Assembly: GCA_028551475.1 (NCBI GenBank)
Contig: CM052359.1
Coordinates: 18,973,583 to 19,037,582, forward strand
Direction of reading: 5' to 3'
Length of the DNA: 64,000 nucleotides
From: Casuarina equisetifolia
Taxonomy: Eukaryota; Streptophyta; Magnoliopsida; Fagales; Casuarinaceae
Below, in pieces: positions 12,491-25,695 of this stretch. The notes below the pieces were generated by a model, which was not told the DNA's origin, did not search any database, and saw only the letters and a list, made by a program, of their open reading frames with translations. A program made the position numbers and the translations under genes. Position 1 is the stretch's first letter. Every line of letters begins with the position of its first letter.

Positions 12491-13100
12491 TTTACTTTCT
12501 TATGACTTTGTCTTTTGTAGCAAGCAACCACCCTTTACAGCATGTAGTTGCCTTTTACAACAAGCAATCGTCCTTTACAGCATGTAAGGCCAACTTATTA
12601 TGTAAAGTAGAGCTAGCACATATCTTCTTGATAAAGCATGCAACAATGATCTTCTGTAGAGGCTTTTCTTCTTTGTGTATATAGGCTACAAGTTATTGTT
12701 GTTGTTTTTTTTTTTTTAGGATTTATTTCTCCCAAATGCATTGTAATGGTATACTTATTCATCAATAAACAAGGTTTATCTATGATTTGAATTGTTTCTT
12801 CACTATATTTAAAGTGGGTTCGAGAATAGGTTATGATTCTATATTAACCATTTGATTTCTCGCCTCTAAGATTTTTTATGAAAACCATTTTCTTTCTTTC
12901 TTTTGTTCCAAACTGCTTTTGCTTGTTCCTCACCATGGCCATTCCTTCAAGCAACTAGTCTAATAGTAGCACACCATACATTTTGCCACATTGAAGCAAA
13001 AATGTAATGTACACTATTCTGTGACAAAATTGCACATAATGCCATACCAAGAAACTACTTAACCCAAAAGTCAGGTCATACTAGTTTTGGATTACATAAC
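12491..13100. other. Non-coding stretch, possible LTR remnant
   Basis: No protein reading is found. The first 340 bases resemble a decayed LTR: repeated CCTTTACAGCATGTA units (about 12,532 and 12,571), a TATA-like TGTATATAGG at about 12,676, and CAATAAAC at about 12,764 in the place of a poly(A) signal. No TG...CA pair or second copy was found, so this is only a suggestion. Confidence 0.3.
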
Positions 13101-15420
13101 CCACTTTATTTGCCAATAGGAGGCATGAATTTGGTGATGCTTGTGTTAATCAAGCTTATCAAAACTATGTTTTTTGTTATGAGATCAAGAAAGTTATTCT
13201 TTTGATTAAAAACAAATTTGTGTTTGTTAAAGATTCCTACTAGGAACAATGCCATTTAGTTTGTTGGTGGCTAGATCTTCAACTACATCACTGACCACCT
13301 TCATGATGGGATCATCTACACTTGTGATGTTGCCATTGTTTAGGTGGAGCTCTATGCCTAATATCATCAGGCTCCCCCATCTAGAGTTTATGACTTGATT
13401 AATGAATTGTGTATGATTCGTTAAATGGTAGAGTTAATTTTGGCCACCTTTATCAACTATTGGTCTAGTTTGGCTATTTGACAATGCTTACCTCATTGGA
13501 AATGGTGACCTACTAGCCATGGAAGGACCATTAAGCAACCATGAAATTCTATTAACTTCGCAAGGGTCTTAATGATTGCTAATTAACACTTCAAGAGTAG
13601 ATTCTAATGATGTAGCCTTTCCTAGAACTTATGAAAACCTATTTGATGCTTTGCAAGGCAAAATATTGTTGAAGCATCATGGGGAAGATGACTAAAGAAT
13701 ATGTATTTATTGCGGCAAAAAGTTCTTTCGACGAAATAACTTTTCACTTTGGTACTATACATATTACAACAAAAACAACTTAGGGATGGACATTGGTCAT
13801 TCCAATGAGAATGACATATCATTTGTTTGAAAGTAATATATAAGGACAAGTCATTGAAAAATGTAATTTTTATGAGAAAAAAGGCTATAAAAAGGGGAAA
13901 TGTTATTGTTTGATAGGCCCACAATGCAAGTATAACAAGACATATAGGCATGAATCCAAGGAATGCTACAAGCTAAATAATTATCCACATAAGCATAAAA
14001 ACCATAAAAAAAAAATTGGTGGTGGATGATTTTGATCATGTCTTTATCACCAAAATAATTATTAACACTTCGTAAAGTTCTTGAAGGATGATTTTTCTGA
14101 AAAGGCCCAAACCAACTTAGCAAGTATAGTAGAATTCCTTTATTAATGTTGAATAATTGACTTAGAAGCTAGTTATCATATTACTATTTAATCTTCAATG
14201 TCTAGATTTAAATGTTTCATGCATATATAAATCTAAGAAAGTTAAATTTCTAATGGTGGTAGCACTATAGTCATTAAAATTGGCAACACCCACATATCTA
14301 AGCATTGAAAATAATTGTTGAATTATACTTTATGTAGATTCTTGTGTATTTTAAGACCTTTAACAAATTAAGTCAAAGGGCTAGATAGAATGAAAATAAA
14401 CTTTACTATTATGTTGCATGTCCTAATAAAAAAAATGTTGCATAGTCTATAGGGTGTAGCCCAAGTTTTTGTTAACTCATTATCAACATGTAATGACTTC
14501 AACTTTAAGATTTGGCATAGTAAGGTTGGATATATGTTTGATTTCAAATTTAAGTTTTCAATAAATTGAATTTTCCAAATATGTCTTCTAGTGAGCCTTT
14601 TCCTATTTGCCCACTTATGAAGTAAAATTGTAACATTTTTTCCATGCACCATGATATTGTACAATGAATTATTGATTTGACTCATTAATATTTTAGGGTC
14701 ATATAAAATACCAAACCATAATGGATCATGATATTTTCTCATTATATTGGATAACTTTTCTTGAGAAACATGGAAGTTCCTAATGAAAGTCAAGATTGAG
14801 ACATTTTCTTGATTGGAAGAATTTCTCAATAAAGTGAAAACCCAATTTGACACAATGGTTTATTGCATTGGAAGAGACAATGTACTCAATTTTTTCATTC
14901 ATGAAACTAAGTATTTATTTTGATCATGAGGAGTTATGCATGAAAGCTCATGCATACACACTCCCCAACAAACGATATTATTAAATGCAAATACCATCAT
15001 ATTCTAGATGTCGTATAGGCATTCAAGTTTTAAAGTAGCATGCCTACCAAGTTTTTAGAAGGAATGCATACTCATATAAACCTATCTCATAAATAGAATG
15101 CCCTTGTTTGTTTTAGATGAAGTCACATTTTTTAAGAAATTATTTGGTAAGCCACCAAAAATTTCTTATCTCAGAGTTTTTAAATGTCTTTATTATGCCA
15201 CCATAGGAGGGCTTAAAGATAAATTCACTCCATAAGTAATTCTTACTACATTCATGGGATTTTCTCATGGTCCAAAGGGATACATGCTTTATGATGCCAA
15301 ACAACATTGACTTTTTACAAGTTTGAATGTCTTGTTCTATGAGGACATATTTCCTTTTTCACACATAAAACCTACGTTACATTCCTTTTGTAGGTACCTT
15401 TGATTAAACTTGTTGTAAAG
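13101..15420 (+). pseudogene. Decayed copia gag to integrase
   Basis: The + strand carries copia remnants across many stops and shifts: a Gag-like stretch at 13,270-13,720, a damaged zinc knuckle at about 13,925-13,965 followed by CYKLNNYPHKHKNHKKK, protease/pre-integrase traces at 14,150-14,480, and integrase-derived blocks from about 14,620 to 15,350 (FGKPPKISYLRVFKC, then FMGFSHGPKGYMLYDA). It resembles the old element at 4.1-12.5 kb more than the SIRE-like sequence that follows it. In the knuckle the second cysteine is replaced by asparagine. Confidence 0.65.
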
Positions 15421-15639
15421 GTCCTTGAGATGCAGCATGATCCTAGGCCTTCTCGTGAGTTACCTATTCAACCTACCATTGATGACTCAACCAACTACCC
15501 AACTCAGCTTACTACCTCACCACAACCTAATTGTACTCCCATCCTTTTGTAACCATCAACTGATTCTTATAACATCCTTTTTAATGACACCATTGAAAGA
15601 CCATCATCAAATAACCCATTAAAGGACCTTTATGATAGT

Positions 15640-16899
15640 CTGTCAAGGAAAACTGACCACCATTTTGGTCAAAGGATTATATTGGCCCCATCATTAATGC
15701 TTAGAAAATGGATTGTCTGAAGACCTTATTAAGTCCTACATTTCCTATGATCACTTATCCGCTGAAGATCCTTTGTTTCCAAATCATGTTTTTAAACTCA
15801 CTAAGGCATTGTATGGTTTGAAACAAGTTCCAAGAGCTTGATATGATCATTTGAGTACATACTTGGTGGAAAACAACTTCAAAAAGGGTGTTGTAAATAC
15901 TACTTTATTCATCAAGTCACATGATTATGATATTCTCTTAGTTTAAATATATGTGGATGACATCATTTTTGGTTCATCTAATTCATCTTTATGCACTGAA
16001 TTTGCTGAACTTATGAAGAAATAATTTGAAATGAGCATGATGGGAGAACTTAGTTATTTTCTAGGATTGCAAATCAAGCAAACAACACATGATATTTTAT
16101 CTCTCAAAGTAAATTTACATATGAACTTCTTAAAAAGTTCAACTTTGATCAAGTCAAAGAGATAGACACTCTTATGGGTACTTCTACTTATATACATGCT
16201 GACCCGGAAGGTACTTCCATTGATCAAAAGACTTATAGAAGCATGATAGGATCATTGTTATACCTCATTGCTTCCTGACCTGAAATTCTTTTTAGTGTGT
16301 GTATTTGTGCACGATATTAGGTTGATCCTAAAGAGAGTCATCTTGCTGTTGTAAAGAGAATCTTTCGATATCTCAAGCACACACCTAAGCTTGGTGTATG
16401 GTATCCTAAAGAGTCATCATTTTATTTGCATGTATATAGTGATACAGATTATACTGGTTGCCAAACTAATCGTAAGAGTACCAGTGGGACATGTCAATTT
16501 CTAGGAAATATGTTAGTTTCATGGTTCTCTAAGAAGCAACAAAGTATTGCTATCTCTACTACTGAAGCTAAATATATTGCTTTGGGTAGTTGTTGTGCAC
16601 AAGTTCTTTGGATGAAAAATCAACTTGTTGATTTTAATTCATTTCAAAGTTCTATACCTTTAAAGTATGATAACATAAGTGCTATTAACCTTACAAAAAA
16701 TCTTGTTCAGCACTTTCGCACTAAACACATAGAGATTAGACATAACTTCATAAGAGATCATGCCCTTAAGGGAAATGTCACCATAGAATATGTTAGCACT
16801 CTTCACCAACTTGCTGACATTTTTACTAAACCTTTAGACAAAGAAAGGTTTTGTTATCTAAGAAGAGAGTTAGGAATGTGTAATGTAGATGATTTATAA
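15640..16899 (+). pseudogene. SIRE-type copia RT and RNase H remnant
   Basis: The reading starts in the middle of RT ([16 protein letters not shown] at about 15,790) and includes the catalytic YVDD in IYVDDIIFGSSNSSLC (15,948-15,995), a form typical of SIRE/Maximus elements. Several stops interrupt RT. RNase H is the best preserved part: 16,426-16,899 is open for 157 codons, with YSDTDYTGC, RKSTSGTCQFLG and ending LADIFTKPLDKERF. The early RT blocks and integrase of this lineage are absent. Confidence 0.85.
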
Positions 16900-18114
16900 G
16901 TCCAGTTTTCACAAAATCTTGCATTACTACATTAATGTATTGGCATACATGTGCTCTTCATCAATCTTATGATTGAAGTAGCTTTTATTGTCAATCAACA
17001 TTCCCTTTCTTGTAACAAGAAAAGACCCTTCCTAGTTTGAAAGGGAGTTTACTTGGTATTCCACTGCATAACTTTGAACTCCATTGCAAAACTCCAAACT
17101 CTACTACAAACTTTACTCTACAACAATGGTAGGCGCTACTACTCAAGGGGAGCTCTTGATTCATTAAATCTAGTATGATCTTTCCAATTTTTGGTTGCCT
17201 AAGCATACAACACATGCTCTGTAAGATCTATCTCTACTCTCTTATGTTGCTGAAATTTAAATTTTGGACATGGTGTTGCTGTGAATATGAATATGCAACT
17301 ATGTATGTTGTTGTGAACTTTGACTCCTATCACTATGATCGTGTTGTGAACTCTTAATTATGATCATATGGTGTTGATCTTATGATAATGGTTGTTGCTG
17401 TGTCTTCCTCATATTCATCATATATCTTGCCGTAAATTTCTGCACAATGTTGAGAATGTGAAAGGGAACATGGTATGTATTGAGCACGTATGCTCTCATT
17501 ATATGTCTATGGAGGAGATATTATCATGCAAAAAATTTCTCTCACCATAACCCTTTGTTATGTGGCTGGTTGGCTTACTTTGCAAGGAAGTTATCCTTGA
17601 GGGGGAGCTATAAGCTCTTGGAGATAACCACATACCATAATTCTTATGATTTTGGTGTAGATAAATGTTTGCTTATTTTGGTTATAGTCCATGGTTTAAT
17701 ACTTTTGGTGTTGATAAAACAAAAAGGGGGAGAAATATATGTTATGATGTTACGTTGATCATATATATTTGATATACTTTGAACTTGTTATAAGGGGAAA
17801 ATTTGTTATAACATGTGAAATATTAGTCATATGCACCTTGGGAGAAATACATATTGATTATATTGGTCATATGCATTTTGAACTTGTTATAAGGGAAGAA
17901 ATATATAACTTATTCTAGGAAATATATTTCTTACAGATTATATTGATGTGTGTTGAATTTGGATTAATTTATGCATCAATATATATGCTTAAAGTTGTCC
18001 AACAAATGATTATATTTATTTTGAAAACTTGAAAAGTGAAGAGTTGTTGCTCTATTTTGGAAACTCATATTGTATCAAAATGTTTTATTTTATCATCATC
18101 AAAAAGGGGGAGAA
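16900..18114 (+). other. 3' internal non-coding region of the SIRE-type element
   Basis: After the pol stop this AT-rich region has no supported protein. Three purine-rich polypurine-tract-like blocks occur: CTTGAGGGGGAG at about 17,596-17,607, AAAAAGGGGGAGAAAT at 17,721-17,736 and AAAAAGGGGGAGAA at 18,101-18,114. The last directly abuts the LTR and is the functional position. Several 20-30 base motifs (CTTGTTATAAGGG..., TATTGGTCATATGCA) are repeated between 17,780 and 17,900. An open frame of 92 codons (17,480-17,758) has no recognisable domain. Confidence 0.65.
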
Positions 18115-19684
18115 TGTTGGAATATATTTTAATGATATTAGAATATATAAACATTTTGATGATAAAGAAAAATAGATATTATAACATTTTGTTTGAATAT
18201 ATTGATAATTAAATAAAATTATAATATGAAAATATTATTATTAATATTTGATTATTTATGGATTTTATGAGAAAATTAATGTTGAAATTGTATGCAGGAA
18301 ATTGGGTTAGTATGAGCCCAATCCAAAGTCTGACCCAGTCCAGAGAGGTGTGACCCAGTCTAGAAATTGTGACCCAAGCCTAGAACGCGACCCAGTGCGC
18401 GACCCGCGACCAACTTAAGCCCCGCGATGACGCTGTGACTTCGATGGTAGATTTGGCTGCCTATTTCACCTCCGATCAAGGCGAATGATAGCTCATTGGA
18501 AAGCTAATGAAGAGGAGAATATTTATGTGAAGAGAAATCAAAGACCCACTGCTTAGAGAGGATCAATTTGAAGAAATGGTGAAGCTCGTCGAGTTTTTGC
18601 CCTAACTGATCAAAAGTGAAATTGGAAGTAGATTAGAGGGTTTCTAAAGACAATTTCAAAGGGCTTTTGTAAGGAAAAGGATGCTCTATCAATCTATGAA
18701 GGACCCACAAATAATTGATTCAAGATTGGAGAGAATTGAAGAAGATTTGAGTGAGACCCGAAACTTGCTCCACAAAACCTGAATTACAGAGTTTTAAGTT
18801 GAGACCAAAACTGCACCATTATGGATGAAATTTTGAAATAAACGAAGGCAGAACCTCTTCCATGACATTCTGTCTCTCTTAAGCTCGAAAATGGACAAAG
18901 GAGGGAAATAAAGAGCTCCAATGGGAAGAAGATTTGATGGTGCTCAGAAGTGTCAGAACAACTTTTTGAAGTGAAAGGTTAGTTGCTTTGAAAGTATTTA
19001 AGCAAGTTTGTCTTCACCATTACAAAGAGTCCGAAAATCATAAGCAAAGAAATCAAGTTGTGAAGCATCTCATACTACTCATCCTAGCTCATCCAAACCT
19101 ACGATTTTGATCTTCATTGGGTGACTAATTTCTAAGCTCATTACTTGCTTACTAGAGAATCAATTTGTACTTCATATACTTTATTATTGAAGTTGATTTT
19201 CTGCAAGTAGACTCTGCTAGGGTTTGAATGAATTTGGGGCTTTTGTCCATTTACTCTGTATTGAGCCTTTAGTAGTTGTTTGAAGCTTCTAAACTTGTAT
19301 TGCATATCTTAGATAAGCTTAGTTCAAAATTTGTAATAAATTTGATAACCTTTGACTTGTTGATGTGTGTTGAGACACACATTGTAATTGTGATCCTTGG
19401 TGTAAGGATTGTTTAACTTCTTGAGAAGGAGTTGGAAAGTGTAGGAGAAAGTTTCTCCTAACTTTGTAGTAAAGTGGACTTCAACCAGTTGTGTTGAAGG
19501 AGAAGAGGGTGGAAGTAGGTGAAAAAGGGTCGAACCATCGTGTAAACTTTTGTCTTGTCTCTCTTGTGTTTAATTGTCTTTGAATGATTTATTTGATTGC
19601 AAAAAGTGATTAAACATAATTTAGAAGTGAATTTTTAAAAAGAAACCTAATTCACCCCCTCTTAGGTTGCTATAGGATCCAACA
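18115..19684 (+). repeat. 1.57-kb LTR of a SIRE-type copia element
   Basis: It begins TGTTGGAATATA directly after a polypurine tract and ends GGATCCAACA, giving a 7-bp terminal inverted repeat (TGTTGGA/TCCAACA). The long length and the AATTCACCCCCTCTTAGG motif near the 3' end (19,649-19,666) fit SIRE/Maximus LTRs. It should be the 3' LTR of the remnant to its left. No matching 5' LTR is visible in the window. Immediately to its right, with no primer-binding site, a second pol remnant starts. Confidence 0.8.
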
Positions 19685-22455
19685 GTGAACAAAATGGACT
19701 ACAAGAATATATAGATTCTAGACAACAGGTGCTCCCGTCATATGACTGGGATGGTAGAGTTCTTAACACCTAAGTTGAAAATTGGAGGTACAATTTCTTT
19801 TGAAGATAATTCCAAAGCAAAAATCAAATGTATAAGAACTATAGGTAATCTAAAAACCTTACTCATTTCAGAAGTATTATATATGGATGAATTGAAATTC
19901 AACTTGTTGAGTATAAGTCAACTTTGTGATAAAAACTTCAAAATAAAATTTGGAAAAGAGCTTTGTCTTGTTGAACATATGGAACATGATATAAAAATTG
20001 TTGGAAAAAAGAAAGATATTATTTATGTGCTGGATCTTAATGAATTGGTTGTTGAACAAACATGTCTAATTGTGAATAAAAATGTTGATGCTTGGTTGTG
20101 GCATAGGAAACTTGGACATACTAGTTTAGGCTTAATAGAAAAACTGTCCAAGAATAACTTGGACTGCTTCACATGGATAGAAATAAGTTATGTGAAGAAT
20201 GGGTAAAGGGAAAACATAATCAAAGTAGCTTTAAATCAAAGCTCGTACTAGGCACTATAGGACCATTAGAACTGCTTCACATGGATCTATTTGGTCCTTT
20301 AAGAACAACCACCTTAAATTGAAAATATTACGCTTTAGTCATAGTAGATGATTATACAAGATATACATGGGTATATCTACTTGCTAAGAAAGATGAGACA
20401 TTTTAAAAATTTATTGATTTCTCTAAAATGATTCAAAATGAAAAGGGTTTTTTCTATCACAAAAATTAAGAGTGATCATGGTGGTGAATTTGAAAATCAC
20501 CTCTTTGAAAATTTTTGTTCTCAAAATGGTATTTCTCATAATTTTTTAGCATTTAGGACATTACAACAAAATGATGTTATGAAAAGAAAGAATAGGACAC
20601 TTTAAGAAATAGCTAGAACTATGATGTGTGAATATAATCTTCCTAAACACTTTTAAGGAGAAGCTATAAGCATAGTTTGTTACATCTCAAAACATGCATT
20701 TTTTAGAACTATCTTGAAAATGACTTCGTTTGAATTATTCTTTGATAGGAAACCTAACATATCTTATTTTCATGTATTTGGTAGTAAATGTTTCATCTTG
20801 AATCATGGTAAAGAGTCACTTAGTAAGTTAGACTCTAAGAGTGATGAGGCTATATTTCTCGATTACTCTCACACCAATAAAACATATAGAGTTTTCAATA
20901 AGAGAACTTTAATGGTGGAGCAATTTATCCATGTCAAGTTCGAAGATGATTGTCTTGAAAATGGAATCAATCCGAGTTTAAATGAATAAGGAAATAATGA
21001 GAAGGATAGAGCTAGAGTTGAAAAGGAGTCAAGAGATTTTTCATTTCCTAGTAGAAGGGAGATAGATCAACAACATATTTTAGGTGATCTCACTCATATG
21101 GTGAATACACGATCTCGGTATCACAATACTTATGAATGCCAAGCTTTCTTATCTTGAGTAGAGCCAAAGAAGGTAGATGAAGCATTTGAAGATGAAAACT
21201 AGTTTCTTGTTATGCAAGAAGAATTAAATCAATTTGAGAAAAGTAAAGTCTAGAATTTGGTTCCTAGGCCAAAAGACTATCTGGTGGTTGACACTAAATG
21301 GGTATTTAGAAATAAACTAGATAAAAATGGAATTATTACTATAAATAAGGCTAAACTAGTTGCACAAGGATATAGTTAAGAAAAATGAATAGGTTATGAT
21401 GAAACCTTTGTATCGGTAGCTAGATTGGAAGCCATTTGAATGTTACTGGCCTTTGCTTGTTGTATGAATTTTACTTTTTATCAAATGGATATAAAAAGTG
21501 CTTTTCTAAATGGTATTGTTAAAGAAAAAGTGTACGTTGAACAAGTACCTGGATTTGAAAATCCAATGTGTCTTGATCATGTTTTTAAGCTTTCAAAAGC
21601 TTTATATGGACTCAAACAAGCCCCATGGGCTTGATATGACAAGTTGAGTACTTTTTTTGCTTAGTGTAGATTTTAGAAAAGGAAAAGAAGACAACATATT
21701 ATTCATTAAAACTAAAGGAAAAGATATTTTGATTGTTCAAATCTATATTGATGATATTGTGTGTGGTTTTACCAATCCTGCTTTGTGTAAAGACTTTGTT
21801 AAATCCATGCAAAATGAATTTGGGATGAATATGATGGGTGAATTAACTTATTTCTTAGGTCTTCAAATCAAGTAAACTAGCAAAGGACTTTTTATAAATT
21901 ACACCAAATAGGCTAACGAATTAATGAAGTAATACAAGATGCATGATTTTAAATCTATAAACACTCCAATGAACATATCTACTTCTTTATCACATGATGA
22001 AAATGAGATTAGTGTTGACTTAAAACTTTATAGAGGAATGATTGGCTCATTGTTGTATTTGACTGCCTCTAGGCTGCTTGTGTGCTAGATATCCATATGA
22101 CCCTAAGAAACAATATTTAACAAAAGAATACTGATATTTGAAAGACACTACCACACTAGGAATTTGGTATCCTAGAGATACAACCCTTGATTTGCATGCC
22201 TTTAGTGATTCTAACTATGTTAGCTATAAGATAGATAGAAAGAGTACAAGTGGTGCTTGCCACTTTCTCAGAAACATGTTGATTTTTTGGTATTCCATGA
22301 AACAAAATAGTGTAGCTCTTTCTTCCTATTGACACACACACTTGATATGCTTGCTTTTGTGCCCTCTCATGCACTTGCCCATGGTCAAATACCTCTCTAT
22401 TTTCATTTTTTTCATCCATCAATTGGCCGACATCTTCACCAAAAGCCTTTCTTCT
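19685..22455 (+). pseudogene. SIRE-type copia pol remnant (protease to RNase H)
   Basis: The reading starts in the protease (degenerate, ending CSRHMTG at about 19,749), directly after the LTR. It continues through the pre-integrase motif (WHRKLGHTS at about 20,100), integrase traces (HMDLFGPL, IVDDYTRYTW, SDHGGEFENH), a post-integrase segment open at 20,714-20,989, RT (open at 21,440-21,634 and 21,657-21,875, with YIDD in IYIDDIVCGFTNPALC) and RNase H (DRKSTSGACHFL at about 22,230). A short ADIFTKSLSS remnant at 22,420-22,455 ends it, with most of the RNase H C-terminus missing. Stops and shifts show it is dead. Gag is absent. Confidence 0.85.
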
Positions 22456-24502
22456 ACATTGCTCTAGTTCCTACATTCAAGCTCATAGTCCATGTTGTCC
22501 CTTTAGCTTATGGCTAGGTGGCGGGTGTATTAACCCATGGGCATCACATGCCTGTTTCCATGCCCTCTCACGTAGTTGCCACATGCATTAGCTACCCAGT
22601 CAATTCCCACATTAGATGGTGCGCCTTGTAAGCCATTGTGCCACGTAAACATCAACCTCGTAATGAAATCGACAATGATTTTATGCATAATTAACTTTCC
22701 TTTTATATGGGTTTTGTTTGATTCTTTCAGTTCTTGTAATTGCATATCATTTAGATTGTGATTGTATTGTAATTGATGGGAATTTTATTAATAGAAATCA
22801 CACATTGTTCCATTGCGCGTATTTCTGGGTTTTTCGTTGACTGATATTATTTCTAACTCACCTATTATCATGCCCCTGTTGGTATCTTGCTGCGGCATGC
22901 GTTCACAAGTGGATCTGGTGTTATGAGTCTGTGATTTAGTTTAACGTTTTGAAAAGCTGAGAAAACCAGATTCATGGATTTCGGTCTTCCCAGCTGTAAA
23001 CTGATAGTAGTTACCACTGTTCTGGTTCCCTGCCAAGGGAAAGCGTGCCTTGGTAAAACCCATTTTTGCTTCCCATGTGACACCTTGGGAAAACAAGACA
23101 GGAAAGCATGCTGGGGAAGATTCAACATGTTGCTGGGATGATTAAGAAACAGGTGTAGACATCTATGCGTATGTCTTAGTATTGTTTTACATTCTCTTTA
23201 TTCTGCAGATCCTTGCCATTTGTCAACTTGCTTCCGTTCTCGCATATTCTTAAATTTTCTGCACCAACCTGTCCCCAGTGTTTTTACTCCTGTTTTTTTA
23301 CCCTGTAAATTCCCTTCTCGTACATGCAGATTGTGGAGTGTGGGGAACCCTGAGGGGTCAGAAAAACTGTGGACCATGCCTATGCAGAGACGTAGGTTAC
23401 CCCAGCTAAAAGCCAGAGCAGACACCGACCGGACCAGAAACAGGAAAAAAGATGCACAAATATTTATAACAAGGACACCGAAAGACACGTTTCTGGACTT
23501 TAACCATGTAAATACAAAGTTTTCTGCCAAACTTCTGTCTTTAATGGTGGTTGGGCCTTAAGTTTTTAACGCTAGATGTGTGCATTTATTTTTCACGTTC
23601 TGCAGAATTCACACCTTGAAGTCAACTATTCTACCGAACGCCTGGAAAGACCGAATGATGTTATTTGAGTCGTAGATTGATTATAAGAACACATGGCGAC
23701 GTCGCTTCTACTTGTATTGTAGTTAGCATAGAAATAATGTGTTCTTATGGGAACTTAGGTTTTATCACTGTTCTCTATGTCTTTACCACTTGGAAAGAAA
23801 TGGTTGAGTAATTTTACTTGGGAGCAAGACAAAAGAAATGACTTCAGAGGATAAATATTGCATCAACAGAAGCCAAAAAAAAAATGTAAAATAAAGATCT
23901 AAACTTGAATATCAAAGATGGAACTTCCTCAGTCATGCAAAAAGATGTAATAGTCGACTTTCCATGTTTAACCCCCCTTTTCTTCCTCCCGTAGTTATGC
24001 ATACATGAATCTTCATCAGAAAGGTCCGAAAAGAATACTAATTATAATAAAATGAGCATGTATTTTTGAAATAGATAGTGGGTATTCCGGAGAGATTACC
24101 AAAGAAATTAGTTTTTTTTTTATTCATGTACCCCCAAAAATCACGGCAATAATACTCGTAAATGCCGTAAGCGATGGGAATGATTAGAAAGCTTGAGCAA
24201 ATCCACGAGGGTTTTGCCAAAAACCAAAGCTCCAGGGTTTGACCTAGAAAGCTCAAAGCTTTTTTCTGTCAACGACATTTCAGCTTTATAGATAACCATT
24301 CTTTCTGTTTCTTTTCAGCCAGAAATCGCTTATCCTGATCTTCGTATTCTTTCCTTGCATGTATGACGCACCATTTTTGTATTTTTCTCTTGTTTTATTA
24401 ATGAACGTTGTTCTCCATCCTTTGTGCAAGTCCACTTTCTCTTCTGTTCATGCTTTGTTGCTTTCTCAACCACTCTTGTCTTCTTTCGTTGTGCTATTTC
24501 AG

Positions 24503-24533
<31 letters not shown>

Positions 24534-25116
24534 TCTGGGAAAAAATAATGGAAAAACAAGAGGGCAAGGAAAACATTAGATTAAATATAACCCATACAAT
24601 ACTTGTACGGATCGTTAACCCTGTCTCAAGTTAACTCAGAAACAGTAACAATGAGTAACAATCAAGAAAGGAAAAGGTCCTGAAAGTGTTATGGCAGACT
24701 GTTGATAAGGAAAAACGAAAAATACTTTGGGATTATCTATTAAATCAGTACACGGCTGCTAATTAACACCCATGATGGGGACAACATTACCGCAAGTCAC
24801 TTTTGGCGTTCCTTTTTATTGGAAAAGCAAAACCAATCAACTTATTCTTGGACACCTTTGTGGCCAAGAATGGACCAAACACGTTCACCAATCTAAGTTT
24901 CCTCATACCCTTCAATTTTCAATCTTGAAGTTAGATTAAATTTGCAGAAAACAAATGGGGCTCAAAAAGAATCAGTTCGACGCGTTCCTTGAAGGGGTAA
25001 AGGCCAAAATCAAAGTGCTATTGAATCTAAAACAACTGGGTAAACTATGGTTTTGACAAGGAGGGGAAACCCCAAAAAATAAAAAAATAAAAAAAAGGGG
25101 GGGAAAAAAGAAAAAC

Positions 25117-25147
25117 CAAACAAACAAACAAACAAACAAACAAACAA
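25117..25147. repeat. (AAAC)n microsatellite
   Basis: About seven tandem CAAA/AAAC units follow an A/G-rich homopurine block at 25,070-25,115. Confidence 0.9.
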
Positions 25148-25574
25148 AGGTTAATCTCAAATGCATTTCCTTGGGATAATCACGGAGGAAGCACGCAAAC
25201 TGCAGCCGGTGACCCACAGAATAGATTAATGATAAAAGGGAAAGGTTCTGACCGGAACAAATTAAGTTCTTTTGTCCATAATCGCTCATAAGCAGCAGCT
25301 TTGGTTGACAAAGACTGCACCTTGTCGTATTAGGATATATTTCCAAAACACAAACAGCTGATATTTGAGGGACCTTTCACAAAGAAAGGACGCGAACAAA
25401 CCATGACAATCTGACAAGAAAGGTGGAAAACAAAAATAAGATAAAGGGCAATACCAAAGTGAATATTTGGTGATTGACAGATGCAGACCAAGAACATATT
25501 CTAAGCAAGTGCCGGGAAAGTCAATAGAAGACAGGGGCCATATGTCCTTATCCAAGCTTAGCTGTTCGAGCACT

Positions 25575-25695
25575 TAGTTTGTCATTAAGCACTTTGAAGC
25601 GTTCCCAACAGTCGTAAAACTTTTTAAATGGGTCTAGTTTGTCATTAAGCACTTTGAAGCATTCCCAACAGTCTACAAAACTTTTAAATGGGTCT
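25575..25695. repeat. Two tandem copies of a 60-bp unit
   Basis: TAGTTTGTCATTAAGCACTT begins at 25,575 and again at 25,635. The units stay alike through CCCAACAGTC and AAATGGGTCT, with a few substitutions and small indels. Confidence 0.9.

Noticed and set aside
23198..23561. Overlapping frames of 110 and 113 codons on opposite strands
   Set aside because: Neither has a domain; mutual mirror frames of this size arise by chance in stop-poor GC-balanced DNA.
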